From Pseudevernia furfuracea (taxonomy: Eukaryota; Ascomycota; Lecanoromycetes; Lecanorales; Parmeliaceae), in assembly GCA_022315425.1 (NCBI GenBank), contig JAIUPT010000020.1:1798001-1862000 (forward strand): DNA of 64,000 nt, given 5' to 3'. The translations under genes and the position numbers were made by a program. The notes under the pieces are model-generated. The model was not told the origin of the DNA. It saw nothing but the letters and a program-made list of their open reading frames with translations, and did no database searches. The stretch's first letter is position 1; the number at the start of each line of letters is the position of its first letter. Shown here piece by piece: positions 54,862-64,000 of the stretch.

Positions 54862-56664
54862 ATGTCTTCAACAACAATGGCGTCCCTGCGCCCAATTCGA
54901 CGACTTCCTACCTCCTTGATTGATAGCATCTCTTACAGGTCGCGTGCATTGACACGCTGCTTTGCGCTATCGTGTCGTATGAGAGCCACAGTCGGCTTGG
55001 ATGCTCTTGACGCGAGTAAAGGCGATCGCGAGCGCATCATTATCCTGGGCTCTGGCTGGGCTGGTAAGTTGACGGTTGGCCCCGAGGAAAACCTTTCACT
55101 GACAAACCATACACAGGCTACGTCCTCTCCCAACGTCTCTCCGCCAAATATCAAACCCTTGTCATCTCCCCCCGCTCCTATTTCGTCTTCACTCCTCTTC
55201 TCAATTCCACAGCAACCGGCACACTCGAATTTCGAACGGCCCTGGAGCCTGTGCGCTCAAAACGGAAACCGAATATTGAGTTCATGCAGGCCTGGGCAGA
55301 CGATGTGGATTTCGGGCGAAAGATTGTTACAGTTGAAGAAAGTGTAGTGGACCCGCACCAAGGCAAGGCAATGGCGGAGGATAGGCGGGAAGATTCCAGC
55401 ATTGGGGAGGTGAAAGCGGACAGAAACGGGCTGCGGAAAGAGGGCAAGAGGTGGGAGGTATCATACGATAAGTTAGTGGTCACAGTCGGGTGCTACTCCC
55501 AGACGTTTGGCACCAAAGGCGTCAAAGAATATGCCTACTTCATGAAAGATATTGGAGACGCGCGACGCATACGGAAGCGAGTACTCGAGTGCTTTGAGAT
55601 CGCCAACTTGCCCACTACAAGTGAAAAGCTCCGTGAGCAGCTTCTGCGCTTCGCGGTCGTGGGCGGCGGGCCTACGGGCATGGAGTTCGCAGCCGAACTC
55701 AGCGATCTAGTTCATCAAGACCTGAGCAAGCTTTACCCAGCTTTGGCACCTAAGGTGCGCATCGCGGTTCATGATGTCGCGGATAAGGTTCTGAGCATGT
55801 TCGATGAGAAACTCGGCAAGTACGCAATGGAGACATTCCGCCGCGAAGGCGTCGAAGTGAAAACCTCTCACCATGTGGAAGAATTACGCCCTGGTCTTCC
55901 ACGTACCGGCTCCGATGAGAACATGGATGATGTAGTTGACTCACAGGGCTGCTATACGCTCACGACGAAAGAAGATGGCGACGTAGGCGTCGGTCTGTGT
56001 GTCTGGAGTACAGGCAACATGATGAATCCATTCGTGCAAAAAGCACTTGATAAAACCCACGGCTTCCCATCCTCTTCCGCTTCCATCACCGATGGCAAAC
56101 AACCCGATGAGCTAGACACGAAAGAATGGATGATAGAAAAGCACCCCAAAACCGGCGCCATCATCGTCGACGACCGTCTTCGTGTCCAACTCCATTCCAA
56201 GCCCTCCTCCGACGAGAAATCCGTTTCTTCAGCAACAATGACCGACGTATTCGCCCTCGGCGACAACGCCATGATCCGCGACGCCCAGCTGCCCGCTACG
56301 GCGCAGACGGCATCCCAGCAAGCGTTGTGGCTGGGTAAAAGGTTGAACAAGGGCGATTTGGAAAGCCAGCATTTTACATTCAGGAATCTGGGCATCATGA
56401 CTTATTTGGGGAATAGTAAGGGCTTGGTGCAGACGGAGGGGTGGTTGGGGGATGTCAGTGGCAGGGTGGCTTGGTTGATTTGGAGGGGGGCCTATTTGAC
56501 GATGAGTGTCAGCTGGCGGAATAAGATTTTGATTCCGATTTATTGGTATGTTCCTTCGTGGTGACGAGGATGGGAGCGTGGATCGATGTGGACGGGTCGT
56601 GCTAATGTGTGTGTTTCACAGGTTCTTGAATTGGGCTTTTGGGAGGGATATCACGAGATTTTGA
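54862..56664 (+). CDS. Alternative (type II) NADH dehydrogenase, mitochondrial
   Basis: This single-chain flavoenzyme oxidises NADH and reduces ubiquinone without pumping protons. Exons are 54862-55063, 55117-56545 and 56622-56664. The introns are 53 and 76 nt (phases 1 and 2) and the product is 557 residues. A basic Ser/Arg-rich presequence (about 50 residues) precedes the FAD-binding IIILGSGWAGYVLS. The NADH-binding motif is FAVVGGGPTGMEFAAEL. Other landmarks are VISPRSYFVFTPLL, the FAD-contacting VFALGDNAM and the C-terminal membrane-anchoring helix region ending NWAFGRDITRF. No EF-hand is seen. Whether it faces the matrix or the outside cannot be told from sequence. Confidence 0.93.
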
Positions 56665-57321
56665 GGGGTTGTATTGTAAGAGCATGGGAGCATGCACAGG
56701 GGGGGGGTTGACCAGATGTCTTGTCCAGGATCAGATCATCGTAGATAAGGAACCACCACATCTTTATAGGATACCGTGTTGATAGAGTTCGATTTTAGGG
56801 GGTATCACTACCAGAAAGTCAAGACGGCCAGCGTCTGGGTAGTCTCAGCATTGACCTGATCTAAACACCTTTTTTCCGAGATGAAAGGACTAGAGCAGAA
56901 AAGCGGTCAAACAGAGGAGATGTGAAGCAATGCGTGCAACCGAAGGGGGGGGGGGGGGGGGATCTCCCCATTCCTCTCGGCTCGATGCATGACTTCAGCT
57001 CCACCCCCTTAGCTTCTTAACCATTTTCCACACGAGACTTCCATGATTCTATCCATGTCCCATCCATTGAAAGGTTCTATTTGTTTGTAATGGTTTCACA
57101 CACACTACATCGCTCCGATCCGAAAAAGAAGAAGCTCAACTTTATCTGCGGTTATTGTTTTAGGGTCCAACGTTGCTTTTCACTTCCTTATCTCTCTCTT
57201 CACGGTTACAGTATTCCTGACCGCAACCTTCACCACCTTTCAATCCTTCGCAAGCCGCCTAATACCTTACTCATCCACCTTTTGCACGGGAAGGAAAGGC
57301 TAGACAGCAACCTCCCACACC
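56665..57321. other. Intergenic region with long G-run
   Basis: A run of about 15 G lies at about 56945-56960, and an eight-G run at 56699-56707. No gene seen. Confidence 0.5.
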
Positions 57322-58332
57322 ATGGCCCCCAGATTTTTGATGAACATCCCACCGGAGATCCAAGGTCTCATAGGCGGTCATGTGAGCCTGCCAAAGTTTC
57401 TTGGTGGGCATGGCTCAGCGACGAAGGAAACAATGCTGACATAGTCTTGCTCCCCGTAGCTTCACATTAGCGACCTGAACAGCCTGTCTCGCACGTGCAA
57501 GACCTTAAAACGACGCATTCCTTGCAAAGCTTTACAGCCGTGTGGTTATCAAAGTCCCCGCAAGAGATTGCAGCTGAGAGAGACCTGTTGTTCTGCCTCC
57601 CACAGACCTCAGCTTCACAAGCCTTGAATGGCATGATTCGGTTGCTTCTCCTGCGAATCCCGAGAAGTCACCTAGAGATCTTGGAGTGCGTGTATCAATC
57701 TATTCACTCCCTGGGATAGGAATTGACAGTCCCCCAACAGCTGGCGCCACAGTTGCGCGCGCGCTCGAAACTAGCACCCTTCTCAAGCATCAGGGCGCTA
57801 AATTACATTCACTCAGCGTCATCCGGTATTCAGAACTGCCGAATGCCTTCTAACCTGTTGGTGGGAGGCCTACAGCATCTGGCCATCACTGAGCCTAAAT
57901 ATCAAGCAAAGCTGCGAATGGCCTTCGAGACTCATAGCTCAGAACCGCAATATCTCAGACGACACCTCCACCTCGGCGTTATCAGCACAGTAGCACAGGA
58001 TTACGCAACCCACCCAGGCCCGGTTCAACATGGGCTTCCCGATCTCGTTTGCAGAGACCTCTGTGGCGGGGCTCAGTCACTGGTCGGTACCGCTGGACAG
58101 ACGTGATGGAACAATTGTTAATTCGTGAAGAGCGAATCCTGGAAAAATCCACGGAAAAGTCTCTCCAGACCCTCGCGTGGGATGAAAGGATTGGGCCGCG
58201 AAGGACTGCAATGAGCGTTCACTTCGTCGTTTCCCATAGGCTGTTTCAGGTGCATCTCCCAGTGGTCTGCCCAAAATCTGACGGCCCCTGGGTCCGTCTC
58301 TCGGCCGGCGTAACATCAACCGAGAATCTCTG
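57322..58332 (+). pseudogene. F-box-like pseudogene, paralogue of the gene at 30240-32091
   Basis: It starts with MAPRFLMNIPPEIQGLIGGH, then the donor GTGAGC in the same place as the paralogue, and after acceptor CCGTAG (near 57460) continues LHISDLNSLSRTCKTL. Frame-shifted pieces follow: AKLYSRVVIKVPA (compare SKIYETVSIKVPQ) and ERDLLFCLPQTSASQALNGM with RLLLLRIPRSHLEILE (compare RKLQFYLPQSSASNALNAF). About 45 codons between these pieces are missing relative to the paralogue. Several frame changes and stops follow. The right end is vague. Confidence 0.7.
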
Positions 58333-59316
58333 ACGGGGGTATAATATGCAACGGTACTTGGATTCCATTATATACCACATCGACGAGTCAAAACACCGAA
58401 CCTCTTTACTAGATAGATCCAGCAAGTTTCTTTCGAAGGATGAAAAAAAAAACCTCCGAACACTCCACATTCGTAACCGACCACGGATCAATTCGAATGA
58501 ATCTTACCTACCAACCAGACTACGTGGTCCCGCAGCTTGGGCAACGATGGGTGGGCAAATAATACTAGTAACGAGGGCAGGCAAGCCATCTGATCGCCCA
58601 CCCTTACTCCATACAATCGCCCCTCGGCGTACCAGTCGACGGAGATATCCATATTGGCAGCTGTGAGCAGGAGCGAGCAGTCACCGAACCCATGAAGTGG
58701 CATGGAAATTTCGAAAGGGGGGGGGGGGTTTCTGACCTCGCGCTTCGACAGCCGCATGGCTTCTTCCGAAGAGGAATAGATCGCTCGCTGCCAGAGTATT
58801 CTTCCGGCCTTTCTACATCCACGAATTGGGGGGAAAACAATGGCATACTTATCCTGGAAGATAGAAAAGATCGAGTGTTTTCACCAAAAAAAAAAGACTC
58901 TTGGCTGTCCTTCCGACGCAAGCCTCGATTAAAGGAAATTTTTTCCGTCTGGGAATTCACAATATCAAGGGCTGCGCGCAACCCCACTCGGCCGCATCTC
59001 AGAGGATTTTTCAAGAAAAAGCTTCGCGGCTTACGAGAGTACATACCACCGTTGCATGAGGATGGCTATGCGGCAACTCGTCTGTCTACTGCTTTTCAAA
59101 TAGCCCCCGGGACGCGAGCGAGCATGTTGGACGGACCGCCACTTTCATCAAAACCGATTGCTTTTATCTGACAAGGACCAAACGAGAGCGCATTTTCGAG
59201 GCTTTAGCCCCAAAAGTTCCGGGGCCGCAGCAGGGTCCATCGCAGTCTCATCCCCTGGCCGCATCCCATGGTTTTTTTGAGCATGCATGATATTAGAATG
59301 TCAGGCCGGATGCCGA
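58333..59316. other. Intergenic region
   Basis: It holds a ten-G run near 58719-58729 and an A-run near 58888-58898. Several short frames lack protein-like pattern, and I see no gene. Confidence 0.45.
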
Positions 59317-60913
59317 CTACACAAGCAGCACCCAAAACAACCCCAGCGCTCCAACCACAGCCACCAGGGCCCAGCCGAGACGGCCGGAAACGGTAGCAGA
59401 AGCAGCCCCGGTAAACGCAGACGGTGTGGGCGTACTTGCGGTCGCGCTGTACGATGCATTGGACACATTTCCGAATCCACCCACCGGGTAGCAGAGTACA
59501 TATGCAAGATCGTTGAGGGCTTCATAGGAGGCAGAGATTCAGCTGTAGCTCCAGCCGTCCGACACAGAGACAAGGGAATGTGGAAGACGGGGAGACTTGC
59601 CTTGGTAATCAGCAGCACTGCAGCTCGCCATCTCGCAAGGGTTCGCAGTCGCAGCGTAAGTCGAATTCTGGCAGACGCATTTGCGGTTGGAGAGGCTGTC
59701 GCAGCCGGACAGGGGTAGGCTTTTGTTGATGCAGCTTTGCTATTTGGGGGAGGGGGGGGGGAAGGTCAGCTGGTGCGGTATACCCATCGTCTTTTACGAA
59801 AACGCTGGTGGGGTTCGGAAGAGGGACTTGAGAACATACAGCACACGGGGGGTAGCTTGCAACATTCGTCGGATCTTTCGACGCTACGGCAGCGACGGCG
59901 GCGGCGGTCGCAGAGGCGATTGCCGATGAGACGGAGGAGCCGAGCGTGGAGGAGTTGCTGTAGAGAGGGCCGCAGAGCTCTTGGGCGAGGAGGGAGACCG
60001 CTGCGGGGTGGAAATTAGCAGAGAAGTTGGTGGATCATGCCATGAAAAGCGTTGGACAGCGCGTGAATAAGGAAGGTCACATGTTCACGTACTCAATCTA
60101 TCGCTAGGGTCACATATTACCGCCTCGCAAGCTGCAGTCCTAGCCCGATACTCTGGACTACAAACGCAAGTGATATCATTGACATCACAGATATTATTCT
60201 CCGCGGTCTCATTTGAGCAGATTTGCTACCCACGACACAGAATTAGCATTGATTTCCCACTCACTTTAACAAATTTTGAGACTCACAGCACACAACGGAT
60301 AGACGGAAATATCAGCTGGATTGCCCAGATTGGGCGTAAGAGTAGCACTAGCAAGGATCGCCGACACAGCCGTTACTGCTGTAGCGTCGGCTGGGAGCGA
60401 AGTGGGCACACCAGAGGCTGTGACAGATGCGGTGGCCAGGTAGGACTCGATTGCAGATACCACGCTGGTGGGCTGACCGCCGACGGAGGCACAGAGGGGG
60501 ATGCTGAGCTCCTCGATTTCTAAGGACGCGATTGAGTCAGCGATTGGAATGCATTGGCTAACAGGGCGTGACGCATACGGTTGAGCTCTTCCGTGCTGCA
60601 TTCCATTCTTTCGCAGGCGGCGATCGATAGGGAGAATGTTGGATTCTCGCAGACGCAGGCGACGTTGGAAAGACTGTTGCATGAGGCTGGTGGGGCGAGT
60701 CCGAGGGGGATGCATTTTTGCTGGCGGGGGAAAGATGATGGATGAGTATTCGGTTGATATTTTTTTGGAAGGGAAGTTGAAGCTTACAGCACATAGAGGC
60801 CAATTGGCGAGGTCGGTGGGGTCGCCGGAAATGTTGGTCGCTTTGACAACGGCGCCTGAGAGGGCGACGAGGAGGAGCGAGCCGAGTGGAAGCATGATGT
60901 TCTCTGGTGACAT
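59317..60913 (-). CDS. Secreted protein with three tandem CFEM domains and a C-terminal membrane/GPI signal
   Basis: CFEM domains are fungal eight-cysteine modules, some of which bind heme for iron uptake. Seven exons (60788-60913, 60579-60720, 60287-60519, 60093-60225, 59840-60000, 59601-59739, 59317-59519) give 378 residues. The signal peptide lies near LPLGSLLLVALSGAVVKA. The three units start at WPLCAQKC, YPLCAQIC and YPPCAQSC (about residues 39, 164 and 262) and contain CVC, CVC and CVC with eight cysteines each. Only unit 2 keeps an aspartate in the usual place between Cys3 and Cys4 (CDVNDITCVC). The others have Asn there. The end is Ser/Thr/Ala-rich with a hydrophobic tail (WALVAVVGALGLFWVLLV), fitting a GPI anchor. 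Intron 6 begins with GC. In every unit a phase-0 intron follows PxCA and a phase-1 intron follows Cys7. Confidence 0.88.
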
Positions 60914-62774
60914 ACTCGATTGGTTGTAAGACTAGGTAAGAAAGATAGTATCAGTTGGTCATAAGCGAAGGAACACTTGATGGTTTCAACAACAGCAACG
61001 TTGAGAGACAACTCCGCCCCTTTATATATAACTTTTCCCGGTTGGAAAACATTGAGGCGTTTCGATGACGCTCAACCATGCACCCCGCATCGACTTAGGA
61101 GATGAAGGCTTCTCGTAGTCCATGGAGTAAGAAACCATGTTCGTGATATACGTTATTAGTGAGCCAAACAATTCAAGGCGCTAATACGGAGACGCTCGGT
61201 CGTCTGAAACTTTGCATCGTCTTTTCTCCTTTCTCCGACATCTCCACGCCCCTTCTTCAGCTCACCTCGATTCGTTCATGCAGATTTAGTTGTCTCAGAC
61301 TCCCCTGCACAACAGACGTCACGAGCATACGGGCACCAGTAGAAATGTGCATATGTGATTAGGCTGTCTCGACCCCAGTGGTCCAGGGCTATTAAGCCTG
61401 AACATACTTTCGTACCCCAGGGCCAAGAGATGAATGTGGAGAGGTGATAGGCAGGTGTGGAGAGGTTGGGCATAAGGATGCTATAGCTCTGGAAAAGAGG
61501 AAATGGAACGAAGAGCCCGCTGCTGGTCTGCAAGGAGTGTATATACGACTTGTTGCGAACCAACTTGTACGGTCTCCATGTGCCAGTATCAAAACTCAAG
61601 GTGACAAATACGATTATAGTTAGAAGCACTATGAGATAATGAGACAGAGTCCCGTGGCGAGTAGTGTCCCGCAGCGCGGCCCGCGGGTGTGGCACACCCA
61701 TCCTCCCGTCAGTATCACTAAAACATCTTTCCGTCACTTGCCCTTTAGTTGTTGATAGAGTATGCCAATACGTGTACTTTATAAACAGGCGAAAAGCACT
61801 GAGTCAAAGTCCCCTTGCCATGGATGAGCAAGGCTTGCATCTGTTACGAACTTCTCGCTTCTTTTGCTGAGAGCCAACAATTCAACACCATGTTGAGTAT
61901 TTCTGCTCAAGGAGATGAAATCTTGCATGACCTGTCCCGGCCAACACCTTACCTGTGTCACTGACGTTGTACTACTCGCTCTCTCGCCATACCTTTAAAC
62001 ACAGTACTATTTCAGAAAAACAACCTTGAGACGCATAAGGGGGCACCCAGGCGAGAGCTCAGCGTTGACTTGGATCGCTCCAGTCCTGCCCTAATATTGT
62101 TGCTCGGTGTGAACCACAGCTCCCATCACTCTCTTCTTTTTAGTTTACCCGAGGACGGGTTTACTCACCGAGTGCAAGGGACACAAACGCGCCTACTTAA
62201 TCAACGCCAGTCACTTTAATACCCAATGCTTTTCACCCCAATACACTATCGACGACGGTGGGAATATTCACAAGCCCATAAGAGGGATACCATGATGAGC
62301 TTTAGCTTACGCAAATAGAAGTAATTTTGAATAGCGCATCGTGAATGGTCTGGAATACATGCAAAAGAATTGTCCCACAAAACGGCCTTCTCCGGCCATC
62401 TGTCTTTGTCACATCTGCGTCAAGGGGAAGCCATCCTATCGATGATTCTTATCGATGTGGATAGTCAAACACTTCAGTCACCGTTCAGTGGGAAGGTATT
62501 CCCAGTGAGCAAGCGCATACCTATTTCAACAAAAAGTGAGATGAGTTTGCGTTGAGGAATGTGGCCAATGACGGTATAAGTATTCAATGTGAAACAAGTG
62601 TGGCCCAGCTGGTATGCAACCATCGTCCTAGTACGATCTGAAACCCACCACCAAATCGTTTAAAGAGGCTGTATTCCGCATTCTTCCTGCACAAAGTTTC
62701 CTGGAAACGTTTCCATCGTCTTTTACTCTGTCGCCTTCATCTCATCTTTATTTGTTAGGAAGATCCTTGCCATC
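60914..62774. other. Gene-poor region between divergent secreted-protein genes
   Basis: A TATATATAA block at about 61022-61030 lies about 110 bases upstream of the CFEM start, in the right orientation (TTATATATA on the minus strand) for a TATA box. The rest shows no gene on either strand. Confidence 0.4.
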
Positions 62775-63530
62775 ATGTTCTTCCAAATCGCACTCGCTGC
62801 AGTCCTTAGGTGAGCTTTGAAGTCTTCTCTCCACATTCGCATGATTCATCAATTGTCGTATCTATCACGGAGAGAAAGAAAGAAAGAAAAAAAAAGAAAA
62901 CAACTACAACAACAACAACAACGAACCCGCTACGAAATCTACCACACATCTTCCACCACCCTCATCCTCCCCTCCACTCCCCCCATCTTATCCCACAAGC
63001 ACACCATACCCACGCGACCCTCACACTAACCCCCCCCCAAACAGCTTCCTCCCCCTCTCCCTCACCCTCAAGCCCCTCGAAGTCGTCGCACCCCCCCATA
63101 CCCTCATCACCAGCCTCACGCCCTCCAACTCGACCGCCGCCGCAACCTCCTGTCCCACAGTCACGTCGACCGTCGAAGCGCGCCACTGCTTCAAAAACCT
63201 GCAGGTGTGTCCCGATTTCAAAACGCCGCAGACGACAACGGTGCCGTGCGGCTGTCCGTCCAGCGCTCCGACCTCGACGGTGACGGCGTGTCTGGGTTGC
63301 GATAATGTGGTGTGAGTGGCGCCCTTTTATTTTATTTTATTTTAATTTTTTGGGAGCGTGACCTTGCTGTGATTTGGAGTCGGGAGATGGGGTTTGGGAA
63401 GTGGGGAGATCCGTGGCGGTGTTGTTTGCGAGACTGGTTTGAAAAAAGCCGGGGGTTTCCTGGTTCGGGGGAGTCGTGCTGACTTGGGAAATGGGGCAGT
63501 TGGACGACTGTGACGGCTACGGGGTGTTAG
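62775..63530 (+). CDS. Small secreted cysteine-rich protein
   Basis: Three exons are 62775-62809, 63045-63311 and 63500-63530, giving 110 residues. The introns are 235 and 188 nt (both phase 2). The signal peptide is MFFQIALAAVLSFLPLSLTL. The mature part is Thr/Ser/Pro-rich with about nine cysteines (SCPTVTSTV, HCFKNLQVCPDF, VPCGCPSSAP, ACLGCDNVVW) and ends TTVTATGC. Stopping at the unspliced TGA (63313-63315) would give 101 residues. The last exon is preferred because it yields the WTTVT(A/V)T ending common in small fungal secreted proteins. No known domain. Size and cysteines are effector-like, but the role is unknown. Confidence 0.6.
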
Positions 63531-64000
63531 GGGTGGCTGGGATATATGAGGGGGAACGTGGCGTGATTGATTGATTGATTGATTGATTGATTAAATTAAT
63601 TGGTTCATACCGGACGACCCGAAGGGCTTCACAGGCGACAAAGGCCCCGCCGGATCCCACTCCCTAACTAGCTTTAAACCATAAGTATCATCATCGAGTG
63701 TGGGTTCCCTAAATTGCATTAACAATGGATAACACGTCTTGATCAGAGACGCTGTCTTCGGCCATCTATCCCTCGGGGAAAATTCTTAAAAAAACTCTCA
63801 GAACCTAGGAACACTCTAGATATAAAGATAAAAAGGGGGATAGACTTTCGGCGTTACGTTAGCACGAATCTTTATCTCTCTCTCTCGACCACGCATGGAG
63901 TAGTAGTGTCCTTCTCTTGAAGGTTATTGTCGACGGAATATAATTCATCTCTTCTCTCGTGTTATAGTCGTGATTAAGTATTCTCTTCGATAGACGACTT
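63531..64000. other. Intergenic right edge with ATTG microsatellite
   Basis: (ATTG/GATT)6-7 lies at about 63565-63591. The last 200 bases hold TATAAAGATAAAAAGGG followed by CT-rich sequence (TCTCTCTCTCTCG). This could be the edge of a retrotransposon LTR, but the window ends too soon to tell. Confidence 0.4.

Noticed and set aside
58692..59171. 159-codon plus-strand frame left of the CFEM gene
   Set aside because: It runs through G- and A-homopolymers and has no recognisable pattern.
1..64000. tRNA, rRNA or snoRNA genes
   Set aside because: I scanned by eye for TPsiC-arm (GGTTCRAATCC-like) and rRNA-like blocks and found none. A covariance-model search would be decisive.

Overview
This window comes from a filamentous ascomycete (Pezizomycotina) nuclear genome, most like a Dothideomycete. 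The reasons are many single-gene units with short GT-AG introns (about 45-140 nt), a frequency-type circadian clock gene, fungal-only families (CFEM, Med9, Nop9, Rpa34, Bsd2, Cbp6-like) and several genes broken by stops that look like C-to-T damage. I found no operons, no tRNA or rRNA genes and no CRISPR arrays. Exon joins below were worked out by hand from splice signals and reading phase.

Left part (1-27.9 kb). A gene end is cut by the window edge. It is followed by NOP9 (ribosome assembly), a group II PLP-dependent decarboxylase, and an F-box/leucine-rich-repeat protein. Next comes an accessory island (about 7.6-13 kb). It holds a decayed gene for a Ulp1-like SUMO protease joined to C2H2 zinc fingers, a foldback transposable element with 8-bp target duplications next to its start, and an ORF with 33-nt repeats. 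Housekeeping genes resume with RPA34 (RNA polymerase I), cofactor-independent phosphoglycerate mutase, MED9, a secreted heme-thiolate peroxygenase, cytosolic serine hydroxymethyltransferase, mitochondrial GatB and arginase.

Middle part (28-45 kb). A shredded NAD-dependent epimerase pseudogene and an F-box-like gene with a probable frameshift come first. Then follow mitochondrial succinyl-CoA:3-ketoacid CoA transferase, a 71-residue hydrophilic protein, a frameshifted conserved gene and the clock gene frq (about 1,013 residues). After a gene-poor stretch come an expansin-like secreted protein and a Cbp6/UQCC2-like cytochrome bc1 assembly factor.

Right part (45.8-64 kb). This part is rich in broken accessory genes: a HAD-type dehalogenase, a DUF7707-like protein, an amidohydrolase, an alpha/beta-hydrolase tail and a second F-box-like copy. 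Three intact genes lie among them: BSD2, an alternative (type II) NADH dehydrogenase and a secreted protein with three tandem CFEM domains. A small cysteine-rich secreted protein sits near the right edge.

Overall, conserved genes of mitochondrial and one-carbon/nitrogen metabolism and transcription alternate with short islands of dying accessory genes. The most unusual items are the Ulp1/zinc-finger relic with its flanking foldback element, the triple-CFEM gene whose intron phases repeat with each domain, and the in-frame intron near the start of frq.
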